Below, piece by piece: positions 20,413 through 32,471 of a DNA stretch of 64,000 nucleotides; the stretch's first letter is position 1; every line of letters starts with the position of its first letter. The DNA is from Coccinella septempunctata (taxonomy: Eukaryota > Arthropoda > Insecta > Coleoptera > Coccinellidae), in NCBI RefSeq assembly GCF_907165205.1, contig NC_058190.1, positions 34,623,345 through 34,687,344 of the forward strand, given 5' to 3'. Position numbers and translations under genes: made by a program. The notes beneath the pieces were generated by a model. That model made no database searches, was not told the DNA's origin, and saw only the letters and a list, made by a program, of their open reading frames with translations.

Positions 20413-21600
20413 CTTAGAACATAGAACAACAGGAAGGAGCCTTTCCACGCGAATACAAGGACAGGAAGTGAGACCGAAGTGCACCAAATTATGACTCATT
20501 GTTTTGTTTTGATATAGGTGTCAAACGTGAAGCTTTTATCAAATTCATATCAAATTGTTATTTTTAGGATATTTTTCGAGTTAAACTGTGTTGGATTTTG
20601 TAGAGTTGAGTGAAATTAAGTTGTGAAGTGAATTCTGAACTATTTTACCTAAAGAAATTATTAAAATAAGATATTTTTGTGGTAAGGAACTTTTTCCAGA
20701 AAATGGTCAGTTGTGTAGCTTGTGGCTATTCAAAAACACCAAAGAAAAACAATTCCGGTGTAACATTTCACAGGTAGGTTTTATTCATACTGTATTAACG
20801 TCTTTTTTTGAATATTAAAATGGTATTCCTGTTTATGTATTTTGACGTTATCGTGAACAAACCATGGGCGTAGTTGACATTAGATAATAAGGATTTCAAT
20901 TGAACAAACTGGGTTTGGTAGATTCAATTTTCAAGAATATTTTGAAAGCAGGAATGACAAACTGTTATGATTTCTGAAATTAATTAGTCTCAATATTATT
21001 GTTTCAGATTTCCTAAGGATGAAAGACGTAGATTTAGATGGGTGAGTTTTGTTAATAAGCCTGGGTTTACTCCTAACAACAGGAGCTTATTGTGCTCCAA
21101 GCACTTCAAGGAAGAATGTTTCAACAGATCTTCACAATCTGTTATTAGATTATTTCCCAATGCATTTCCAACTATAGAAGATAGAATAAGGAATTTGTAT
21201 AATAGATTGATTCTCTTTAAAAACCAATAAACATTAAAAGTGACGTTCTATGTATTCTTTTTAAATAGATAAATATACAAAATTTATTTATTTCTCAGTA
21301 TTCACAAGTACAAAGAGAAAAACAAATACATTTTTCCTACTCACATCTTTCGAGATTTTAATTCCTATGTTTCACAAGAGTATTCCCAAAATATTTTTTT
21401 TCTTTCCACTCAATAATAGAAAGCTTTCGAAAAATAAAAAATGCGATCTGAAATTAGCCAAAATTACGTTGGACAGTAATTGAGATTATTTATGCCCTAC
21501 GCCACTGCTAAACCGGAAATATGGATTCCGCCATATGTGCACCAAATTCGGTCACACCAAAATGAACAATATGCTCCTTCCTGTTGTTCTATGTTCTAAG
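20413..21600 (+). mobile_element. P-superfamily element carrying only a THAP gene
   Basis: Perfect 28-bp terminal inverted repeats occupy 20413-20440 and 21573-21600, starting CTTAGAACATAGAACAACAG. The octamer CTTAGAAC flanks the element at 20405-20412 and 21601-21608, and the empty site can be read in the uninserted mariner copy near 18050, which confirms the boundaries. A subterminal motif GTGAGACCGAA (near 20467) has an inverted counterpart near 21548. Inside is one small THAP gene and no transposase catalytic domain. The 8-bp duplication and THAP domain place it in the P superfamily. It is 1,188 bp long and must rely on another element's transposase to move. Confidence 0.92.
20703..21230 (+). 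CDS. Stand-alone THAP-domain protein encoded by a P-type element
   Basis: Exon 1 is 20703-20773 and exon 2 is 21008-21230; CACAG|GTAGG and GTTTCAG|ATTTCC join in frame to give 97 residues. The product is essentially one complete THAP zinc domain. It starts MVSCVACGY with the C-x2-C pair at residues 4 and 7. It then has FHRFPKDERRRFRW with the invariant Trp, LCSKHF with the C-x2-H pair, and a LFPNAFPTI close that corresponds to the AVPT box. About 18 residues follow before the stop. THAP domains bind DNA, and in P elements this domain recognises the element's own ends. A THAP-only protein could occupy ends without cutting, as the KP repressor of Drosophila does. A polyadenylation signal AATAAA overlaps the stop codon. 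Both exons are intact, unlike the surrounding mariner. Confidence 0.87.
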
Positions 21601-22311
21601 CTTAGAACAGACTCATATTTCTCATTAATACTTAACTCAGAGTAGGGAGTTCGACTCTCAATGAAGTTTCACTGATTTTTTTAAATTCATTTTGCAATCT
21701 GGAATGTTTCGACATACAAATTCAAAAATTATAGGCCTAAGAACACAAGAAACACATTTATTATTTCAGATATTCGAACGGGACATTTGAATGGCTGTAA
21801 AAACGAAACCGTTTGATATTTTTCGATTCTGTTTTGATATTCGTGTTAGGTATGAAAGTAAGTACAATCGTGAAAAATTTCATCAATTTCGAGTGAAATT
21901 TTTTTTTCGCTGTAGACATGTAAAAAAAAAGTTGTGTTCGATTTCTGAAAAAATTTTTTCACAGATATCCTTTAAAAATTGTGTTAATTTAGGAAATGAA
22001 AATCAATTTGGCAACCGAAAAAAAAAATCACGAACATTGCAGGTTTTCCGCCATTTTGTAATTTTTTTCGGTGCTCTACACCATTTCTGAATGAAGCATC
22101 CAAAAATACTACGATATGACAAGAAACCATTACTTCCAGTCTTATACATAACCGACCACACTCAATATAATAACGCTCGAAAATGACATTAAACACCGTG
22201 TATCTCCCTTATGCTTCGAAAACGGGAAATATTTCATAAGAAAAAAATGATTCTCCCGATGTTCTCTACACGTCATATGAGTTTGTCCAGTTTATGATGA
22301 AACACCCTGTA

Positions 22312-24045
22312 TATTATACCTAATTCGTTATCAAATCTTCCATGGCACGGTTGCCACGTTTACAATACATCAGCTGTTCAACTCGAGCAGGTTTGTAGAT
22401 AAGTGGGAAGTTATAATTTTCAATAGTTCATCATGCATGATGAAGTAAGTAGAAATTCTTTCAAGATTTAAAACTTATTTCTTCGTCGCATTCTGCAATT
22501 ATTTTTCATGATATTTGCAGACTCCATAATAATAGATATACTGGTAAGAAATTAAACGTAAATCCAATTATTTCAGAAAACTTTCTTACTATTTGCACAA
22601 AATACTTCAGATGGTGACCAAGTTCGATCATCTCCTTCTCGTCTCATAAAAACATTGGATAGTTGAAATATGAATTCAATATAATATGTATGGCGGATGC
22701 GCTACATTGGGTGTATTCCGTAGTGTAGATACAATTCAGACTATTATCTGCCTCATATGCTTTTTGTTAGACACCTTCAAAGGGCAGTTTCAACTATGAA
22801 TTCACATATCCACTTTTTGAAATATGCAATATACCAAAAGGTGAAAACACTCAGTAAATATTGCTACTTGTATGAACAGAACGCGATATAGTCAAGCATT
22901 ACTATGCCTGTATACTTTCAGGAAGCAATAATAGCAATTGGGCTTTGACTGAGAGATCATATGACTTCTAAAAAGCTTATTCTTCACAAAGGCAAGAAGG
23001 GTACATAGACATTTAATTTTGAATCCCTGAACTACAGGTGCAGTTCAAATACCATAAAAAAAAAAAAAAAATTAGTAATTATATATCTCAATACGTTATT
23101 TTAGATATAAAAACAAAAATTCCTAGCAGATTCTTACGAGAATCCGAAACGTTAACTCAATTGCATATATCGACTGAAATTTAATATGGGAGGATTCTGC
23201 ATCTTCTTTTAAGGGTTTTCACTCCCAATCTCTGGAACAAAATCAATTAAAAAATTGAAAAAATCGATTTGCTCCTGCGTAAAATCTTGCACTAATTTGT
23301 CGGGCAACAATTTTTTTTTTAGTTGATTTGCTCCTGACAAATAAGTGCAAGAATTTACGCAGGAGCATATGATTGCATAATTTCATCAGATTTGAAAGAT
23401 GCTAAAGATGTCTACCGGCTACTCACAGGCCAGCATCTTGACCAATCTAGGAAGAAAGGGATCGTGCAGACATGGCACGCCTTGCTTTTCCTGTACACCG
23501 GACTAGCCGTCAAAATTTATGATTCGAATTATTTACTTCTCTTAATTTCTTTTTATTTTCTACATGTCAAAATATGGTTATCATTTTATCCTGCACTATT
23601 TTTCGTTTGTATCTTTTTCTTGTCCCGCTAAAATTCATTGCAATTCAGCTTATTTCCATTGTATATATGTATACATATGCAAATTGAAAAAAGTGTGTGC
23701 TACATTTCTGGACTTGCCCCATTTTAAGGAACATAATAAAGGGGGTTCAAGAATTTTGGCGATGTGTTTATCCCGGTGTATTATATTGGAAATTATAATG
23801 ATTTATGCCAAGTTAATTGGTTAGTTTTTGAGCTGTACCTTTTTATTTCCTTTACGGTCAACAAGTATTAAAAAATTATAGTTTGCATCCCATTATTTTG
23901 GTTTTAACCCAGTTTTGATAACACGGGTCAACACCAAATTTGACTTTGACTGCAAAGCATAAAATTTCGATAGTTTAGATCCTAATTAGACGAAAAAAAA
24001 ATATATGGCATAAAAAAGTTTGCTTCTGTGTTTAGGAGACTGACA
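22312..24045. other. Spacer with one strong hairpin, no gene
   Basis: Between the mariner composite and the MITE at 24046 no gene is supportable. Short frames near 23392-23824 have no recognisable family. The hairpin at 23271-23366 is listed separately. A few poly-A tracts (near 23058 and 23992) may be tails of old retroposons. Confidence 0.45.
23271..23366. repeat. Imperfect hairpin with 34-bp arms
   Basis: The left arm begins GCTCCTGCGTAAAATCTTGC and its inverse at the right ends GCAAGAATTTACGCAGGAGC, with further pairing through ACTAATTTGTC against GACAAATAAGT. The loop is a T-rich sequence of about 28 bases that repeats TTGCTCCTG. It could be a tiny fold-back transposon or the stem of a small-RNA precursor; nothing in the sequence decides between these. 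Confidence 0.6.
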
Positions 24046-24303
24046 GCGGGTTTCATAAAACTCTTACTGCCCGATCAAAGATTTGACAGTCATTGGATTT
24101 CAAAAACGAAATCACTAAAACTTTTTCATTCCTACATATATTGAACAAGAATCAATTTAGAATCATTGAATAGATGTATATAGATCATAATTTTATTCGA
24201 GAATTGAATTCCGAATTCTTATGACTGAATTATTGATTGAAAACAAATTGACGTTTAACTGTCAATCAAGCGTTGATTCCCCGATGGAGCTTTATGAAAC
24301 CGG
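24046..24303 (+). repeat. Short MITE, copy 2 (GGTTTCATAAA-type ends)
   Basis: This unit begins GCGGGTTTCATAAAACTC and ends GCTTTATGAAACC. Its interior (ATTTGACAGTCATTGGATTT, ACGAAATCACTAAAAC, GACTGAATTATTGATTG, TCAATCAAGCGTTGATTCC) follows the same order as the minus strand of 5787-6053. No coding sequence is present. Confidence 0.75.
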
Positions 24304-25490
24304 GGGTCATTCAACGATAGCATTTACAATAAAAACAAGCAACATGTGGAGCCCATGGCTTGTCTTGATTCCAAACAGGAAAGTCAAAATATGCTTTATA
24401 GGCTTCAGAGAGAACGTGAGATGTATTTAATTCGTATTTCACGTCACGAATAATAATAAATTGACCACATATAAAACAAAATGCATCAGCATCGTATTTA
24501 CACTTTCTTGACGATATTTGAAGTTTGTCTGGGCTAGTAAACAACGCCTGATCATTGTTTATGACTCGAGTGCACTCTAGCGGCACCTTGTAAACCCCAC
24601 TCTCATCGGACGGTCTTTTTGAGTTATTAAAAATTATAAAAAAAATGAAGAACGACTATTAATACTATAACTATCACAAAAGCAAACTTTATACCAAAAA
24701 AAGTTATTTTCTTTTCGTTTTTGTGCATAATTAACCGGAAAATCCTAGTATAAACACGTTAGGACAAAGAACAAAAATTTTTTTGTAGAGTCGTGTAATT
24801 CTTGAAAATTCAGAATTTAAACTGTTCCAATATAGCTCATGCGACAAAGTTGAATTCATTTTTTCCAAAGACTTTCATTATTTCCAAAGATCTATAATAT
24901 TCCATTATGTCGATAATATTTATTAGATTTATTATTATTAGATATTTACGATTTGGGTCCTTATAACGAGCCGATTTAAAGTTCATTTTTTATTATCATT
25001 TTTATGTAATATTTTTATATGACTATAATAAAATCTGCATGAATATCAATCTTAATATAATACACTAAAATATTTTGAAATTTCACCTCCGGAATAAATT
25101 GAATTCATTATTTCCTTGGTAAGTATGTGAAAATACGCATTTTAAAACACACTGATCGAATTAATTGTGAAAACAATGAATCTCTTGAGTGAACCAGAAT
25201 TTTCGGAGAAATAAGTTGTAACAATTAAAAAAACTTCTGTTTTGTAAACTTCGGTTGGTAGTAGGTATGTGAAAATTCTCATGTCCCGCTTAACTTTTTT
25301 CATATCTGACGGTTCCAAAGGTTTATCATTAAAAATAATTAATAAGCCGAACGACTCCAAATATCTACATCTACCTTGAAATGACTTTATAATGAATGCG
25401 ATATCTGATTTAGACAAACCGTAGTATTATTGTAGGATAACTCCTGTACGCTCGTATAGTTATCAGTTACGTTTTCTTCAGCTAGTGAAT
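24304..25490. other. Spacer 5' of the glycerol kinase gene
   Basis: No gene is recognised. The right part must contain the promoter of the kinase gene, but no clear core element is visible. Small open frames here (for example on the minus strand near 24311-24586 and 25142-25417) show no recognisable family. Confidence 0.45.
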
Positions 25491-28400
25491 ATGTCAAAAA
25501 TCAAGGAAAACGAAAAGTTCATTTGTTTGGATATAGGAACTACAACGTTGAGATGTTTAATCATCGATTCTGATAGGAAAATACTTGGTTCATCGTTCAG
25601 AAAGGTATTTATTCCTGGAATTGATTTCTTCCGCTAACGATCCGAATTTTCTTCAAGGTACAATTGGTTTATCCTGAAGAGGGACATGTAGAAATTGATC
25701 CAAGTTGGTTATGGGAAAATGTGGTTGGAGTTGTGAATAGTTCATTAATTGGTAAGATAATTGTGAATTATAATGCTATACCAAACATGCAACATTATTT
25801 TATTCTGGTTGAAAACTTAGAGAGAAAGATATAGTGATGTAATTTATATCCCTGCATTTACCGTAACCGACGTTGAAGCTTTGTGTCAATCTGAACCGAT
25901 ACTGATTCAGGGGAAATTTCAGTATCAGCAGCAAACATAGGATTATTCTTTGTGTATTTGGAGATATGTGAATTTCGTTCCAGGTTACATTTACTACGAT
26001 AAGACTATTCCACTCGTTTTTGAAGCCAAATATCTAGGCATTACCCTGGATAGGAAGCTTCACTGGAACACTCATGTGGAAAGAGTAATCCACAAGGCCA
26101 GGCACTCCCTATGGGCCTGTTAAAGGATTTGTGGAAAAACTTGGGGGATAGCGCCAAAGCAGCTCCGCTGGCTGTACGTCATGGTGATCAAACCATTGAT
26201 CACCTACGGCTGTATCGCCCAAAACAAACTTTCGAAACTCCAGAGAACGGCATGCCTCATGATTTCGGGGGCATTCCGCTTTACTCCAACTACGTCCATG
26301 GAGATGCTATTAGACCTCCCTCCCCTTCACATTTTTGTCCAGGGAGAGGCAAAACTAGCAACCCACAGGCTCCACCACCTTACCGTAAATGAGCCTGACA
26401 AACTCATTTTCGTGCCCAATCGTCTTTCAGTCCAACTGGAGGCAGACGAGGTGATGGGCATGAGAACTGATCAGATAATCATAAGAACCAGCACGAATGG
26501 AACCTTGGCAGACGATTCGCCAGATATCTGTAATCGATCGATAGAGCGCATGAGCCCAAGAACTGAACACTCAGTCCTTGCCACATTGTGTATCATTAGA
26601 ATCGATTCTGAATTATGGATCACAATTTAGGATTTCACATTTCCACCATTACTTCTTATTTTCACGAAATCAAATATCTTACTCGATTTTCTCCCTCAAA
26701 AATTATGAAAATGTTTTCAGATGCTAATATTACTTCAGCTGATGTGAAATCTTTGGGAATATGCACTCAGAGAGGTACATTTTTAACATGGAGAAAAGAT
26801 ACTGGGAAGCATTTCCATAACTTCATTACCTGGAAAGACGTGAGAAGTAGGGGTCTTATAGAGGATTGGAATGAAAGTGTCATATTGAAGGTAACCACAT
26901 AGTAAATAAGGATAATTGTTTGATTATTTCAGGTGTATATAGTACTTATATAGTTTTTTTACATTGTTATATCATTCTTGAGGTCAAAAGAAACACTTGA
27001 GCTATTCCACTCCTGGAAAAACAAAATTCGCTTCAGATTAAGAAGCTAAACAATAAACGCTACAGATCTCTTAAACAGAGTTGAATTCAGCCTGGCCCTC
27101 CTTTTTTCAAGATAATCAAGGGTCATAGACGGAAATGAACAATTTTGGGGGGGGGCACCCCTTAGGGGGGTCTGAGGTGACCGCCCCCGAGGTCAATATG
27201 TTGGGTGGAGAAGATGTGCAAAAATTCTAGAAATGGCTAAAAACAAGGAAAAATCTCCAGAATAGCTGTTTTCTACTACTGTGTTTCTATTTCTCTTTTT
27301 ATCAGGGGAAGAGGCACCAAAGACATCTGGGGGGGCAGACCCCCCTCCCCCCCTATTTACGCTTATGTCAAGGGTTCAAGGGCACGATAAAAAATTATTC
27401 GATTCTAACTCTCATCAGGTTCAAATTTCAAATATTTGTTGAAGAATGTTCTGCCTTTTTGAATTGTTAAACTTTATATTTCAGACTATACGCTTAGCTT
27501 CCCGTCTGCTCTATCTGGTGACAAGGAACGGAAGATATCAGGCAGGAAGCAAATTGAAAATGGCTTGTAGTCATGTAAGTATTTTGAGATATTAACATAA
27601 ATATCGAATTACCAAACTTTACCGTTTCCGATTAATGCTTCTTGACATTTAATTTTTAATGAAATATGTACCTATTTCAATTGAGTCACAAAAATAGAAC
27701 ACCCATTATTATTAATGAATTTATTAGAAATAATATTTCAGGAACAGTTTTGGGTTAAAGTGTGTTCGCTCAAAAAACGAGTACCTTCGCGATTATTGTG
27801 TTTTCTAGCTACAATTCAATTTGTTCATCATACACCTATATCCAAATTCCTTTACCCTAAAACAAACGTATATACTCCATTCACTTTTTAAAAGCACTCG
27901 GAAATAATTTTCACTTAAGATTTTGTAACTAGAACGAAGTGAGGTTTTGGCACCGATGAAATGTCGTTAAAGTCATAACGACGTTGCCACAACTATTATA
28001 ATAAAAATTGATATTACAAAAATTCCTTATATGATTGAAAAATAGAGAAGGCAGATTATCAGGAAGTACTATTTAGAATTGAGGGCCGCTCATTCAAATA
28101 GTAACCCTGATATTCTAAAATCTACGAAATATATTAGACGGTATCGACCATATGTGAGTGAATTCATATTATGTTTCATCTGAATCTAAACGACTTATAT
28201 TTTAGCTGAATAAAATTATAATACCTTAAACCAAGTTCTTTATTCTATTCATGAAATTACTGTTCGAAATTTTTGACAGGCATCTTCCCGTCTCCTATGG
28301 GTACTCGAAAACATTCCAAATATCAAAGAAGAAATAGAAAAAGACAATGTTATGTTTGGCACCTTGGACACTTGGTTGATATACAAATTAACCAAAAATA

Positions 28401-31400
28401 AAACCTTTGTTACTGATATTAGCAATGCAAGTGCCACTGGTTTCTTCGATCCTTTCACTTTGGGTTGGGGCTCTTGGGCTATCAATATTCTGAAAATACC
28501 TAGAAATATATTGCCCCCTATTGTGGATAATGATTACAACTTCGGAACGACAGATGTGTTTGGGAGCCCCATTGAAATTTCAACTGTGGTGAGTAAATAT
28601 GTATTAAGGTTTGTTGAAATTTTTCCAACTATCAAATATTATGATTCCAAAATCAGATATGTATTTTTTTATTGTATACAAAACATCTTTTTCTTTAAAT
28701 GAAGAGAAGGATTTGAAGCAAATGGAAATGCTCGATAGCAAGGCAAACCTCTTTTGATTATGTTGTATGCTCAATTGCAAGTATGCGTTCAGCTGAATTT
28801 CAACTAGACGACTATGAAAAATATCAAAAAAAAACTCGTTCGCGAGATGAAATTCTCAAAATTTCATTAGGAATGTAAATGGTGTAACAGAATGTCACCG
28901 AGTATATTTTTACAAATTATGTGCACGGCACAGACAGATCATAAGTACAAATTCGCACCTCATTTTGTATTCAGCCCAATAAATATTCCAATTTGAATTC
29001 TGAATTTATAATTGCAAACAATAACAATTTGTGAAACATCCTACAATACTACCAAAAGAAATTGAATATTCATCAAAATGAATATTCAGACAACAGAGGT
29101 CCCCAAAATGTGTCTTTACTTCTATATCCCATACGTTTTGGAAGACCTGGTTTGGCCTTAGCCTATTTTATCCTGAAAACGGGTTTGAACTATGTAAAAA
29201 ATACAATAAGATAGAACATGCCAACACACAGACAGAACAAATAACAGATACCTGAACCTGAAACTCATTTGGTAGAATCCCTTATCCCTTCCAAATTATT
29301 CTTGGAAAGTGTTTCAGATAGCTGAGTAATAAATTCTCATGATATTTTTTTATCGATTTCCCAAAAATCTTCAGTATTTCAGTTGGCCGATCAGAGTGCA
29401 GCTATGCTAGGATCATACTGTTTCAACAAGAATGATTTGAAGGTAACAATTGGAACAGGCGCGTTTATAAATGAGAATACCGGAGAAGGTATAAATTGTC
29501 ATTTAGATGGGATGTATCCTCTAGTTGGATGGAAATTTAAAGGAAAATTGACGTATATCAACGAAGCACCTTGCTCCGATGGGGGCTCTCTAATTGAGTG
29601 GTTGAAAGTTGCAGGTAAGTTGAATACAATTGAATATTATAAGATTTCCAGATAGAAGTCACGTAAACACTTGTGGTCCAAAATCTAAAACTTCAAACAA
29701 AAAGGCTTAGTCTTCGGTTTTATAAGGTTATCGTCCGCAGCATTTTTTGCGTTGGCTAGAAATGGCAAGGCATTCTGTAAACAGGAGATACCTCCTCACA
29801 GAATCTGCACTTGTCAGTTTCTGCTAGATATGTTCTCATAAGGTATTTCCTGGGCAGGCAGTGCTCCTCCCTAAGGAAGCCAATGAGGAGGTGTAGCATG
29901 CTTCACACCGTCACAAGTGCCAGTTTCCAACCACATAACAGTTTATCGCAGCTTTTTTTTTTAACCGTCTGCGTGTAGTCTGTGTGAGCGCCACCAATGT
30001 ATGAAGTCTTCATGTACGCGCCAGAAATACTACTGTCGGAATTCATATTGCGAGTTGCGAACTGAACGAACATATACAGGATGTTTTCTAGTTGAGTGTC
30101 AATATTTATGGGGGTGATTTTTGAGCCCATTTCAAGAAAGAAACTTTATATGAACAGATGTCCTAAACGTCTTACCTTTTGAGATACAGGATGGTAAAGT
30201 TTTCAAAAATAAATCATTTATTATCAATATCTACAATATCACTTCAAATATTTCAATGAAATTTGTCATATATGTATACTATGAATCAAGAGGCATTTTT
30301 TAATGTATCACTTATTTCTTAATTTCCACCAGTGGCGTTCGTACGTAATTTGACCTACATATTTTGGCAGACATGCATGGTACGCCACTGGTTTTTCCAG
30401 AAATAAAAATTATTTTTGAAATTCTCAATAATTTTTCACCAAAGTTGATATCTCGACTTTTTTCAATCCGATTCACGGTTTCCGCTGAAAAAAATAAAAA
30501 CCGTTTCCCTGCATAATCATAGCAATATCCTTAATACATACCAATGACAATATCACCATGCAGAGACATACGTAGATTTCATTTTTTAGATGAAACCCGT
30601 GCGTCAGACTAAAAAAATTCAAGAGATCGAATTTGCTCATAGTTGAATACAGTCAGTGGCGTAGCACTGACTGTCTAAATAATACCACCCTGTATCTCAA
30701 AAGGTAAGACGTTTAGGACATATGTTCATATGAAGTTTTTTTCTTAAAATCGGACCAAAAATCACCCCCATAAATATTGACATTCAATTAGGAAACACCC
30801 TGTATATCAGCTTTCGTTTTGTTCCCCTACCTCTAGAGACAATCTCTCTCTGCCTACCAATCCTACCACTATCCAGGAACCAATAAAGGCTGTTAAAACG
30901 TTACTGGCCAAAATGACAGAGTGAATTTACTTCTTGATACTCTTTGGTATTAGCTTAGCTTCCTCCTTTTCTTTGATTCCCAAGTGACCAGAAAGCAAGA
31001 CAAAAAAGACCTTGCCTTTCTTATCTGTTGAAAATTTCGACCAAAATAATCCATTTCTTTTTCAGGATACATTGAAGGAATATCTGACCTTAAAAAAATA
31101 ATTGATGAGGCTGTTATTACAGATGATCTATTCTTTGTTCCTGCTTTCAGTGGCCTCGGGGTATGTCTTGGTTAATTGAAATTCAATTTATATACTGTAA
31201 TAATAATAGGATAGGGTGTATTCCTGCCTTGGAACATAGATACATGGAATGGCTATTGCAGTGCCACGAATACATTTTTTGTAGTAAAATGTACACTCCG
31301 GAATAACCGGAGGAATGACCTAGACGAGAATATTTTAGTTGAATAGATCCTGGACAAGAATTAAGATCCACAAATCAACAGAAAAAACCTCAAACGGCTC

Positions 31401-32471
31401 ACTAGTTAGTTCTAGTGAACACTTTGCTTGCCATACCCTATATCTTATATTGTCGAATTGCTGCTTTAATTTTCTAAAAATTTCTTGCCGACCTTTTGGT
31501 ACCTGACTGAATTAATTCATATTTCAGCCTCCAATCAACGATGCTAAAGCAGCTACAGGTTTTATTGGGATTCAGCCAACAACAACAAGGAATAAAATGG
31601 TTGTAGCTATCTTGGAAAGTATAGTATTCAGAGTTGCATTAGCCTTTCAATCACTGAAAACCAGTTCGAATTATGATTTCAAGAAAATATGGTAGTCATT
31701 TCCTCCCACGTTACCAAGAGCTGTTCTAATACAAGTTCCAATTTCAGTATAGACGGGGGAGTCTCGAAAAATGATTTTATCTGTCAACAAATAGCCAATG
31801 CGACAGGCCTTGAGGTTGAAAAGGCAGAGTTTGAAGAAATCGCAGCGTTGGGCATTCTATTTGCATGTGGCTTATGTCAAGGTGAGAAATGATTAATATA
31901 TAATAATTTTTTAAGCACCGAGTGGGACATGAAAGGGGGAAAATAGCGGATTTAGATGCATGGGACAATAGTCTATTTGCGCGAAATCAACCATACCAAA
32001 GTCGAATAAGCGGGCCGTGCCCAGGTTACAATCGGCTTTAAAACGCCTAAGAAAAAGCTTGGGAAAATTCCCGCTTGACGTTCTGACAGGATAACGTCAG
32101 TCTAACAAAGCTAAGCGTGCAGATCACAGACAGAAATGAGTATTGTCGATTATACTCATGAAGCGAAGCGAAGTGTTTATCGCCTACTCAATTATTGGTT
32201 TGAAACGTCAATATCCGATAATTGAAGTAATTAATTTTACTTCCCCCACTCTATAATTAATAATTTTTCCTCAAGAACACTGTAAATTAGAAAGACAAAA
32301 ATCTTTGATTATTCATTTTCCATTTTAGGGCTATGGTCTGACATGACCAAATTGAAAAGATCTAAGATTGTCGAGAAAGTATACAAAGCTGATTTTAATT
32401 CCGCCCGATGTGAAGAAAAGATGATTAAATGGAGAAAAGCTGCTGAAAGATTCAGATCTTGGTACAAATGA
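25491..32471 (+). CDS. Gk5: Glycerol kinase 5-type FGGY kinase, ten exons
   Basis: This FGGY-family carbohydrate kinase resembles animal GK5 more than classical glycerol kinase, so its substrate is presumed, not proven, to be glycerol. Coding exons are 25491-25604, 25658-25751, 26721-26890, 27485-27574, 28280-28588, 29383-29614, 31066-31160, 31528-31691, 31748-31881 and 32329-32471. All phases agree and sum to 514 residues. The N-terminal nucleotide-binding motif is CLDIGTTTLRC. Family blocks include GICTQRGTFLTWRKDTG, HFHNFITWKDVRS, FGTLDTWLIYKLTK, NASATGFFDPF, ADQSAAMLGSYCF with the catalytic Asp, TIGTGAFINENTGEG, FVPAFSGLGPPINDAKA and CIDGGVSKNDFICQQ. The start has in-frame homology from the first residues. 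Introns contain a Jockey-like fragment (intron 2), G/C-tract repeats (intron 3) and a 726-bp MITE (intron 6), none disrupting exons. Confidence 0.92.
25985..26630 (+). pseudogene. Jockey-type LINE reverse-transcriptase remnant in an intron
   Basis: Inside intron 2 of the kinase gene the plus strand reads PLVFEAKYLGITLDRKLHW, HVERVIHKARHSLWAC, a stop, then KTWGIAPKQL, VMVIKPLITYGCI and KLSKLQRTACLMISGAF, ending PPLHIFVQGEAKLATHRL. These blocks belong to the region after the reverse-transcriptase palm in Jockey/R1-type LINEs. The start, the catalytic YADD and the 3' tail are absent, and stops interrupt it, so it is an old fragment. Confidence 0.8.
27120..27370. repeat. G/C-tract-bounded repeat in kinase intron 3
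   Basis: Two islands of G and C runs (around 27146-27192 and 27328-27354) stand out in an AT-rich intron. They are linked by AT-rich sequence that includes GAAAAATCTCCAGAATAGC, and the right island ends with CCCCCCTATTTACGCTTATG. The left island contains a short palindrome (GGGGGGCACCCC) and GGGGGGTCTGAGGTG. This looks like both ends of a small dispersed element, but I see no target duplication. Confidence 0.5.
30077..30802. mobile_element. Mariner-type MITE with long inverted repeats in kinase intron 6
   Basis: The ends CAGGATGTTTTCTAGTTGAG and, inverted, CAGGGTGTTTCCTAATTGAA are each flanked by TA (30075-30076 and 30803-30804). Inverted similarity extends about 125 bp inward through GTCAATATTTATGGGGGTGA and GACATATGTTCATATG-like sequence to GTAAGACGTTTAGGAC. 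The centre contains CCAGTGGCGT...ACGCCACTGG sequences that may be a further inserted repeat. No coding sequence is present. Confidence 0.85.

Larger units (their letters stand above)
17354..22309. mobile_element. Palindromic composite of two DD41D Tc1/mariner-type elements
   Basis: Both outer ends are the same 5' terminus, CAGGGTGTTTCATCATAAAC, pointing inward, each flanked by TA (17352-17353 and 22310-22311). The left arm runs rightward from 17354 to about 18681 and the right arm leftward from 22309 to about 19201, the latter interrupted by a P-type element at 20413-21600. Over about 1.3 kb the arms are nearly identical and share the same internal stop and frameshift. The 3' ends, expected in the middle, are not seen. 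The layout would let both outer ends act as terminal inverted repeats of one 5-kb unit. Confidence 0.85.

Noticed and set aside
28020..28152. Possible extra kinase exon (frame ending RRYRPY before GTGAGT)
   Set aside because: Exons 4 and 5 already join in phase, and the family alignment needs no residues between ACSH and ASSRLLW.
30834..30860. CTAGAGACAATCTCTCTCTG between CCTACC repeats
   Set aside because: The shared flank is only six bases and the local sequence is repetitive (CCTACC occurs three times), so a target duplication is not convincing.
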